The notes below the pieces were generated by a model, which was not told the DNA's origin, did no database searches, and saw only the letters and a program-made list of their open reading frames with translations. The translations under genes and the position numbers were made by a program. From the NCBI GenBank assembly GCA_027066725.1, contig JAMONC010000337.1, positions 1-5,939 on the forward strand: 5,939 bases of DNA, given 5' to 3'. The DNA is from Desulfobacterales bacterium. Its GTDB lineage: Bacteria > Desulfobacterota > Dissulfuribacteria > Dissulfuribacterales > JAMONC01. Positions 1 through 5,074 of the stretch are shown piece after piece (the first letter of the stretch is position 1; each line of letters starts with the position of its first letter).

Positions 1-850
1 CAGGACCAGTATCTTCTACAGAAAAGAATATAAAGGGTGGTCTTGTGGTGTAATTAGTTTCTATCTTAAGAAGCCCCTTACCATCCATTGCCTCCCCAGC
101 ATTTATAATAAGATTTAGCACAACTTGCTCAAGCTGTGCCTTATCTGCCATAAGGTGGGGAAGATCCTCTTTTAAATTCATTACTACTGTAACATGCTTA
201 AAAATTTTATGATCCTCAACAAGAGCGAACATCTCTTTAATCGTCTGATTTAAATCAACAAGGGTATGAATACGCTGTGATGAACGTCCAAAATTTAAAA
301 GCCCCTTTGCAATAATCCTACACCTTGTAGCAAGTTTTATAATCTTTTCAACATTTGCTCTAGCAGGACTGTTTTCTTCAAGATCCTCTTTTATAAGGTT
401 TCCATAAAGTAGAATACCTCCAAGGGGATTATTAATTTCATGAGCAATCTCTCCTGCAAGCTTTCCCATTGCTGTAAGGCGCTCAGATTGAAGAAGCTTA
501 TCTTCCCATATCTTTAATTCTGTAATATCCCTTACAAGACACTGATAAAACATCTCATCTTCTATAACACATGGAAGATTTGTCATTTCTACGTCAATTT
601 GGCGTCCATCAAGGCTTCTTCCAAGACAAGCTCTAATACCTAGACGGGGTCCAGTAGAAGGCCAAGGGGCAAAAAATTCAGCCATTTGTCTTCCAATAGC
701 ATCTTGAGGATTCGGAATAGATAAAAGAGAGGCAAAGGCTTGATTTGCATATATACACACACTACCATCATGGATAGCTAAAGGCTGAGCTATCCTTTGC
801 CATGCATCTTTTAACTCTTCTCTAATTGGGATAAGTGGTTTAACTGCCAC
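1..850 (-). CDS. PAS domain sensor histidine kinase, C-terminus cut by window edge
   Basis: This is a partial sensor kinase; 283 codons are visible and the 3' end lies beyond the left edge. Reading the minus strand from GTG at 850-848 gives an open frame with a PAS domain at about residues 10-112, ending in the usual LVRDITELK junction. A short helical linker leads to a HisKA dimerisation domain whose H-box GKLAGEIAHEINNPLGGI places the phospho-acceptor at His137. The HATPase domain begins with an N-box (QLEQVVLNLIINAGEAM, Asn246 and Asn250) and is cut in the G1 box at Asp280-Thr-Gly-Pro. There is no signal peptide or membrane segment, so the kinase is probably cytoplasmic and senses through PAS. 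An upstream in-frame TAA allows no earlier ATG, GTG or TTG, so GTG at 850 is the best start although its Shine-Dalgarno is weak. It lies 5 bp after the HisA-like gene, which suggests co-transcription and translational coupling. The ligand and cognate regulator cannot be told from this window. Confidence 0.93.
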   Translation of the reverse strand, partial: MAVKPLIPIREELKDAWQRIAQPLAIHDGSVCIYANQAFASLLSIPNPQDAIGRQMAEFFAPWPSTGPRLGIRACLGRSLDGRQIDVEMTNLPCVIEDEMFYQCLVRDITELKIWEDKLLQSERLTAMGKLAGEIAHEINNPLGGILLYGNLIKEDLEENSPARANVEKIIKLATRCRIIAKGLLNFGRSSQRIHTLVDLNQTIKEMFALVEDHKIFKHVTVVMNLKEDLPHLMADKAQLEQVVLNLIINAGEAMDGKGLLKIETNYTTRPPFIFFSVEDTGP

Positions 851-855
851 TTTTA

Positions 856-1650
856 TTAAGCCAAATGTTTAAGGTTATTTTTCATCTCTTGCTCTTTATT
901 AAATTTAACTACATCTTCATATTTAACTCCACTACCTCCAAAAATATCAAGTGCACTTCCTATTGTAAGATCTATTCTATCCCTGCCAATCTTCTTAACT
1001 CTATATAGATCTTCTATAGATCTTGCTCCTCCTGCATAAGTAGTAGGTATTGGAGAAAAATCAGCCAAAAGGCTTACAAGATTTTCATCTATTCCAAGAC
1101 ACTTCCCCTCTACATCTACTCCATGTACCAAAAACTCAAAACAATACCTAGAGAGATCATCTAATAATTCTTTTGTTATTTTACATTTTGTAAATTTCTG
1201 CCACCTATTTGTAACTATATAGTAATCTTTACCCTTTTTTCTACAAGAAAGATCTAAAACTAAATGGTCTCTGCCAACCCTTTTTAGAAGTTCCTTTAGC
1301 CTATCTTCTCTTATTTCTCCCTCAGAGAATACATAAGAGGTTACAATTACTGCATAAGCTCCTTGATCAAGCCAATATTTTGCATTATCTGCGTTAATAC
1401 CACCTCCTATCTGAAACCCTTCTTTCCAAGCACAAAGTGCCTCTTTAGCAGCCGCTTCATTTCCTGGTCCTAGCATTATTACATGCCCACCAGTTAAATT
1501 ATCTTTTTTAAATAGTTGGGCATAATAAGATGGAGGTTTATTAGCTACAAAGTTTTCAACAGGTCCCTTATTTAAATCATCACTTAGTGTAGAACCTATT
1601 ATCTGTTTTACACACCCATTATGAAGATCAATACAAGGTCTAAAACGCAT
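856..1650 (-). CDS. hisA: Eukaryotic-type HisA: phosphoribosylformimino-AICAR ribotide isomerase
   Basis: The product (264 aa) is predicted to isomerise ProFAR to PRFAR, the fourth step of histidine synthesis, as a cytoplasmic TIM barrel. The sequence follows the yeast HIS6 pattern, not the usual bacterial HisA. It opens with FRPCIDLHNGCVKQIIG, continues with a PSYYAQLF stretch, FQIGGGIN, VIVTSYVF, VLDLSCRK, VDVEG and TYAGGARSIEDL, and closes with LDIFGG. Asp8 and Asp133 sit where the two catalytic aspartates of HisA are expected. The GGG at 82-84 and the AGGAR at 206-210 fit the two phosphate-binding sites. Length matches the eukaryotic family. ATG at 1650 has a good GGAGTG Shine-Dalgarno. 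The gene is followed 5 bp later by a histidine kinase and is not in a recognisable histidine operon. The family call is from motif recognition; enzymatic activity is inferred from conserved catalytic positions. Confidence 0.92.
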   Translation of the reverse strand: MRFRPCIDLHNGCVKQIIGSTLSDDLNKGPVENFVANKPPSYYAQLFKKDNLTGGHVIMLGPGNEAAAKEALCAWKEGFQIGGGINADNAKYWLDQGAYAVIVTSYVFSEGEIREDRLKELLKRVGRDHLVLDLSCRKKGKDYYIVTNRWQKFTKCKITKELLDDLSRYCFEFLVHGVDVEGKCLGIDENLVSLLADFSPIPTTYAGGARSIEDLYRVKKIGRDRIDLTIGSALDIFGGSGVKYEDVVKFNKEQEMKNNLKHLA

Positions 1651-1657
1651 ATAAAAT

Positions 1658-1663
1658 CACTCC
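1658..1663 (-). promoter_or_regulatory. Shine-Dalgarno of the hisA-type gene
   Basis: On the minus strand GGAGTG lies 7 nt before the ATG at 1650. This is a clear ribosome binding site and supports that start. No convincing -35/-10 pair was found for this strand in 1664-1877, so its promoter is unassigned. Confidence 0.7.
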
Positions 1664-1731
1664 GTTAAAAATTCTTAAAGTCAGCGATCTTGATAAAACA
1701 AAATAAATGCTAATAAATTTTACTAGATTTT

Positions 1732-1760
1732 TTGACTATAATTAAATACTCCGATATTAT
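1732..1760 (+). promoter_or_regulatory. Sigma-70-type promoter for the ClpX-like/hemB unit
   Basis: TTGACT (1732-1737) and TATTAT (1755-1760) are separated by exactly 17 bp, and each differs from the bacterial consensus hexamer at one position. Transcription would start near 1767, giving a leader of about 110 nt before the ATG at 1878. The site is the best promoter in the 227-bp divergent intergenic region and points to the plus-strand group. The surrounding AT-richness makes chance matches more likely, which lowers certainty. Confidence 0.6.
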
Positions 1761-1877
1761 TCAATAAAGATTTAATAAAGGTTGCATTTTTTTTATTTGT
1801 AAATAATTTAATTCTTGAGGACTTAAAGAAATCAATTTTAATAACCTCTAACAAAAATTGAATAATACTATAGAACT
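1761..1877 (+). other. AT-rich leader of the ClpX-like gene, no recognised element
   Basis: This stretch between the predicted transcription start and the ATG holds an eight-T run (1787-1794) but no stem in front of it, so it does not look like an intrinsic terminator. I recognise no riboswitch. The last 20 nt before the ATG have no Shine-Dalgarno-like purine block. Confidence 0.4.
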
Positions 1878-3701
1878 ATGAACAAAAAACAAAAAGAAAA
1901 AAATACTACCCACCAAGATAACAAAAACAGTAAAATAGAAAAGGTGCCTTGCATAAAAAATGAAGATTTCCCTTCTCAACATGAGCTTGAAAAAGAGATA
2001 AGTGAATATTTAAGTAAAAAATATGGGGGAAGAATAAGAGTAGTATCACAGATGGTTTTCCCTCACCAAATAAAACCAGATAAATTAGGTGAACCTCCAG
2101 GACAAGAAACTAAAAAAGAAGAGCCAATTTCATTTGATTTAAAACCAGAAGAGCTTGAAGCCTACTTAGACCAATATGTAGTAAAACAAGATGAAGCCAA
2201 GGCTATTCTCGCTACTAAAATATGTACTCATTTTAATCGTATAAAATATATGCAACAGAAAGGTTCAGAAAATACTCCTATAGGTAATATCAAGAACAAT
2301 ATCATCTTAATTGGGCCAACTGGAGTAGGTAAAACTTTTCTTGTAAAACTCATTGCCGCTAAAATAGGAGTTCCTTTTGTAAAAGGAGATGCTACTAAAT
2401 TTAGCGAAACAGGCTATGTTGGTGGAGATGTAGAAGACCTTATACGAGATCTTGTCCATGAAGCAGATGGTGATATTGAAAAAGCTCAATATGGTATCGT
2501 ATATATTGATGAAATAGATAAAATAGCATCTCCGTATAATGTACATGGACCTGATGTATCAAGAGCAGGTGTACAACGTGCTTTACTAAAACCAATGGAG
2601 GAAACCGAAGTAGATCTTAGAACACCTCATGATCCTATTGCTCAACTTGAGGCACTTGAAAGATATAGAAGAAGCGGGAAAAGAGAAAAGAATACTATAA
2701 ATACAAAACATATTCTATTTATTGTAAGTGGAGCATTTTCTGGACTTGTAGATATAATAAAAAAACGTTTACAAAAAAGTTCAATTGGCTTTGGTGCTGA
2801 TGTACATACAGATGATGAAAGACAGTGGCTTAAATACGTAAAGCCCCAAGATTTAATAGAATACGGCTTTGAATCTGAATTTATTGGAAGACTACCTGTA
2901 ATAGCTATTTTAGACGAATTAAAAGAAGAAGATCTGTATCTTATTTTAAAAAATCCCAATAGCGCTGTAATGGTTAGTAAAAAACAGGATTTTAAGGCAT
3001 ATGGTATAGATCTTCGTTTTGAAGATGAAGCCCTTAGAAGACTGGCTCAGCTTGCCTATCAAGAAGGTACAGGAGCAAGAGCATTAGTAAGTGTAATAGA
3101 AAGGGCCCTTTTACCCTTTGAGAAAAAACTTCCATCTACAGGTATTAATTTCTTAGTAGTAACTAAAGAAATGGTAGATGATCCAGAAGGTGAACTAAAA
3201 CGCCTTCTTAAAGATCCAGATAATCCTGAGAGAAAAAAGATATATAATGCAATCTTAGAACAAGAAAGAGAAAAACTTATTATAGAATTTAGAGACAAAT
3301 ATAACCAAATATGGCAAAAAGAAGGGCTAAATTTAACCCAAAGTAGATTAGAATTAATGGCAAAACTCTGCCAAAGAGAAGACCTAAAACCAGATGAAGC
3401 AAATGAGAGAGTTATATTTTGGGTACAACAAATAAAAAGTTATGAAAACACCTTTTATAAAAGGTGTGGGATAAATATAGCCTTTGATGATAGAGCTATA
3501 GACGAAATTCTTGTACAAAGCGCAAACGGAGAGTCAAATTTATATTCACAATGTGAGAGACTTTGTAATATACTAGAATATGGACTTTCTCTTGTTAGAG
3601 ATAAAACTGGCATAAATGAATTCGAGATTCCTATTGAAGCTATAAAGAATCCTGAGCTCTACATAAATAGCCTTATAAGAAGTTGCTATCAACAAGATTA
3701 A
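1878..3701 (+). CDS. ClpX-like AAA+ unfoldase with C-terminal extension
   Basis: This 607-aa protein is an ATP-driven unfoldase of the ClpX/HslU clade. The AAA+ core has Walker A GPTGVGKT (146-153), pore loop GYVG (179-182), Walker B IVYIDEIDK (207-215), a sensor-1 region LFIVSGAFSGL, arginine finger in EFIGRLPV (Arg338), and sensor-2 GTGAR (Arg401) in the lid. An IGFGA motif at 303-307 matches the IGF loop with which ClpX docks on ClpP. There is no HslU-type I-domain between pore loop and Walker B, so the architecture is ClpX. Unlike ClpX (about 420 aa) it lacks the four-cysteine zinc domain; residues 1-85 are instead a Lys/Asn-rich tail and a short unrecognised segment. A charged, probably helical linker (446-527) is followed by a region (528-602) resembling a second, degenerate lid. 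ATG at 1878 is the first start after an in-frame stop, though it lacks a Shine-Dalgarno. It leads a unit with a receiver and hemB. It is not canonical clpX, and its substrates are unknown. Confidence 0.93.
   Translation: MNKKQKEKNTTHQDNKNSKIEKVPCIKNEDFPSQHELEKEISEYLSKKYGGRIRVVSQMVFPHQIKPDKLGEPPGQETKKEEPISFDLKPEELEAYLDQYVVKQDEAKAILATKICTHFNRIKYMQQKGSENTPIGNIKNNIILIGPTGVGKTFLVKLIAAKIGVPFVKGDATKFSETGYVGGDVEDLIRDLVHEADGDIEKAQYGIVYIDEIDKIASPYNVHGPDVSRAGVQRALLKPMEETEVDLRTPHDPIAQLEALERYRRSGKREKNTINTKHILFIVSGAFSGLVDIIKKRLQKSSIGFGADVHTDDERQWLKYVKPQDLIEYGFESEFIGRLPVIAILDELKEEDLYLILKNPNSAVMVSKKQDFKAYGIDLRFEDEALRRLAQLAYQEGTGARALVSVIERALLPFEKKLPSTGINFLVVTKEMVDDPEGELKRLLKDPDNPERKKIYNAILEQEREKLIIEFRDKYNQIWQKEGLNLTQSRLELMAKLCQREDLKPDEANERVIFWVQQIKSYENTFYKRCGINIAFDDRAIDEILVQSANGESNLYSQCERLCNILEYGLSLVRDKTGINEFEIPIEAIKNPELYINSLIRSCYQQD
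2997..3212 (+). repeat. Lid (small AAA+) domain, copy 1, within the ClpX-like gene
   Basis: Residues 374-445 form the regular lid: AYGIDLRFEDEAL at its start, the sensor-2 GTGAR in the middle, then TGIN and a DDPEGELKRLLK end. This is the functional copy, retaining Arg401. Confidence 0.7.
3448..3467. repeat. Perfect 20-bp palindrome inside the ClpX-like gene
   Basis: ACACCTTTTATAAAAGGTGT equals its own reverse complement over all 20 bases. It lies in coding sequence immediately before copy 2 of the lid-like domain and encodes part of NTFYKRCG. It could be an operator-like site, an RNA hairpin or a coincidence. Confidence 0.6.
3459..3683 (+). repeat. Degenerate lid-like domain, copy 2, within the ClpX-like gene
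   Basis: Residues 528-602 repeat the layout of copy 1 at a constant offset of about 155 residues: CGINIAFDDRAI for YGIDLRFEDEAL, TGIN again 46 residues later (45 in copy 1), and a proline 12 residues after that Asn in both, followed by a similar hydrophobic helix. The GTGAR sensor-2 motif is absent, so the copy should not contact nucleotide. The homology is by eye and divergent at the nucleotide level. Confidence 0.6.
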
Positions 3702-3723
3702 ATTAATAAAGATAAACTTTAAA

Positions 3724-3728
3724 AGAGG
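3724..3728 (+). promoter_or_regulatory. Shine-Dalgarno deciding the GTG start of the receiver gene
   Basis: AGAGG lies 6 nt before the GTG at 3735. It decides in favour of this GTG, since no in-frame ATG occurs nearby. Confidence 0.7.
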
Positions 3729-3734
3729 TAAAAA

Positions 3735-4106
3735 GTGAAAGAAGGACAGACTATTTTATTGGCTGATGACCACGAAGATATAAAAAAAGTGGTCAGAGAA
3801 GTGGCTGCCAAAAACAAACTTAAATTAGTAGAAGCCTCTGATGGACAAGAAGCATTAGATATAGCACCAGAAATAGAACCAGATTTAATCTTAATACATA
3901 GGAAAGTACCTGTATTAGATGCCCTATCCGTAACCGTACTCTTAAAACAAGACCCTCGTACCAAAAATATACCTGTAATTGTACTTTGCCATGATGCATC
4001 AATGCCTGAAAGAGAAAAATTTCAAGATGCAGGTTGCGATGATTTTTTACTTGCACCCTTTAGTCAAGATCAATTAAAAGAAAAATTGGAGGCGTGGCTA
4101 AAATGA
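3735..4106 (+). CDS. Stand-alone receiver protein with degenerate phosphorylation site
   Basis: This 123-aa protein is a single CheY-like receiver with no output domain. The fold markers are clear: ILLADDHED near the N-terminus with the acidic pair Asp11-Asp12, EASDGQEAL, PDLILI before the active-site loop, and GCDDFLLAPF near the end. Three of the conserved catalytic positions are replaced: the phospho-acceptor Asp is His55 (LILIHRKVP, with Pro59 at the usual +4), the Thr/Ser is Cys85 (VIVLC), and the Lys before the cis-Pro is Ala107 (LLAPF). It should therefore not be phosphorylated in the normal way and probably acts as a fixed-state protein-binding module. GTG at 3735 is 33 bp after the ClpX-like gene, and its TGA stop overlaps the hemB ATG (ATGA). 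A role as adaptor for the neighbouring unfoldase is an inference. Confidence 0.92.
   Translation: MKEGQTILLADDHEDIKKVVREVAAKNKLKLVEASDGQEALDIAPEIEPDLILIHRKVPVLDALSVTVLLKQDPRTKNIPVIVLCHDASMPEREKFQDAGCDDFLLAPFSQDQLKEKLEAWLK
4088..4092 (+). promoter_or_regulatory. Shine-Dalgarno of hemB, inside the receiver gene
   Basis: GGAGG lies 10 nt before ATG 4103. An in-frame GTG at 4094 is only 1 nt away, too close to be used, so the later ATG is preferred. Confidence 0.7.
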
Positions 4107-5074
4107 TGTTTCCAGAATACAGACCTAGAAGAATGAGGAGAACCGAGCTTCATAGAGCCTTAATAAGAGAAACTTCTATAGGACTAAATCATTTAGTTTA
4201 TCCTTTATTTGTTGTCCCTGGTAAAAAGATAAAAGAAGAAATTGGAGCAATGCCAGGTTGCTATCACTTTTCTGTTGATATGTTAAAAGACGAAATAAGA
4301 GAACTAGAAGATTTAGGAATTCCTGCTGTGATACTTTTTGGACTTCCAGAAAAAAAGGACAAAAGAGGCTCTGAAGCATGGGCTAAAAAAGGTATTGTAC
4401 AACAGGCAATAGAAGCTATTAAAAAAACAACTGATAATATCTTAGTAATAACAGATGTATGTCTTTGTGAATATACTTCTCATGGACACTGTGGATTAAT
4501 AGCTAAAAATGAGGTACTAAATGATGAAACCTTAGAACTACTAGCAAAAGTGGCTTTATCTCATGCAAGAGCAGGAGCAGATATAGTAGCTCCATCAGAT
4601 ATGATGGATGGTCGTGTTGGAGCTATTAGAGAAGCTCTTGATGAAGAAGGCTTTTCTTCCATTCCTATAATGTCTTATGCTGTAAAATATGCTTCATCTT
4701 TTTATGGTCCATTTAGAGAAGCTGCAGAATGTGCCCCTCAATTTGGTGATAGACGTTCCTATCAAATGGATCCTGCTAATGCCAGAGAAGCCATAAGAGA
4801 AGCCACTTTGGATATGCAAGAAGGAGCTGACATCTTAATGGTAAAGCCTGCAATGCCATATTTGGATATTATACATACTCTTCGTCAGGAGTTTCCACTT
4901 CCAATTGCTGCATATCAAGTAAGTGGTGAATATGCGATGATAAAAGCTGCTGCTGCTAATAACTGGCTGGATTTAGACTCTGTAATGCTTGAGTCTCTTC
5001 TTTGTATTAGGAGGGCTGGTGCAGATATTATAATTACATATTTTGCTAAGGATGTAGCAAAGAAGATTGGCTAG
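4103..5074 (+). CDS. hemB: Delta-aminolevulinic acid dehydratase (porphobilinogen synthase)
   Basis: HemB condenses two molecules of 5-aminolevulinate to porphobilinogen, the first common pyrrole for heme, siroheme and cobalamin, in the cytoplasm. The 323-aa product is full length. It shows the cysteine-rich zinc site DVCLCEYTSHGHC (Cys120, Cys122, Cys130) and two active-site lysines: Lys195 in VKYASSFYGPF and the Schiff-base Lys248 in MVKPAMPYLD. The phosphate- and substrate-flap regions (FGDRRSYQMDP, SGEYAMIKAA) are also intact. The zinc-type site distinguishes it from the aspartate-rich, magnesium-only form. The start chosen is ATG 4103, which overlaps the receiver stop as ATGA; ATG 4106 is a close alternative, and GTG 4094 is too near the ribosome site. 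It overlaps the following transporter gene. Translation is probably coupled to that of the upstream receiver. No other tetrapyrrole gene is in the window. Confidence 0.97.
   Translation: MMFPEYRPRRMRRTELHRALIRETSIGLNHLVYPLFVVPGKKIKEEIGAMPGCYHFSVDMLKDEIRELEDLGIPAVILFGLPEKKDKRGSEAWAKKGIVQQAIEAIKKTTDNILVITDVCLCEYTSHGHCGLIAKNEVLNDETLELLAKVALSHARAGADIVAPSDMMDGRVGAIREALDEEGFSSIPIMSYAVKYASSFYGPFREAAECAPQFGDRRSYQMDPANAREAIREATLDMQEGADILMVKPAMPYLDIIHTLRQEFPLPIAAYQVSGEYAMIKAAAANNWLDLDSVMLESLLCIRRAGADIIITYFAKDVAKKIG

Noticed and set aside
161..393. 14-bp direct repeat AAGATCCTCTTTTA at 161-174 and 380-393
   Set aside because: Both copies lie in the kinase gene and encode the common string KEDL in the same frame; nothing else suggests a mobile or regulatory repeat.
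1741..1776. 7-bp inverted repeat ATTAAAT/ATTTAAT around the -10 box
   Set aside because: It is made only of A and T in very AT-rich DNA and has a 22-bp spacer; likely chance, though an operator is not excluded.
1781..1800. T-run as an intrinsic terminator
   Set aside because: No G+C-rich stem precedes the eight Ts.
1813..1838. Heat-shock (sigma-32-like) promoter near the CTTGAGG before the ClpX-like gene
   Set aside because: No CCCCAT-type -10 element at the expected distance.
2307..3298. Minus-strand open frames of 79-105 codons
   Set aside because: They lie wholly inside the well-supported ClpX-like gene, have low-complexity Ser/Ile/Phe-rich products without motifs, and lack ribosome sites; they are shadows.
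1878..3701. HslU (ClpY) as identity of the AAA+ protein
   Set aside because: The pore loop and Walker B are only about 25 residues apart, so the large I-domain of HslU is missing, and an IGF loop is present. Both features point to ClpX.
4094..4096. GTG as the hemB start
   Set aside because: It is 1 nt after the GGAGG ribosome site, too close for use; ATG 4103 has workable spacing and the ATGA overlap.
3719..4379. Minus-strand open frames opposite the receiver and hemB
   Set aside because: They are antisense to genes with clear family motifs and show no domain pattern of their own.
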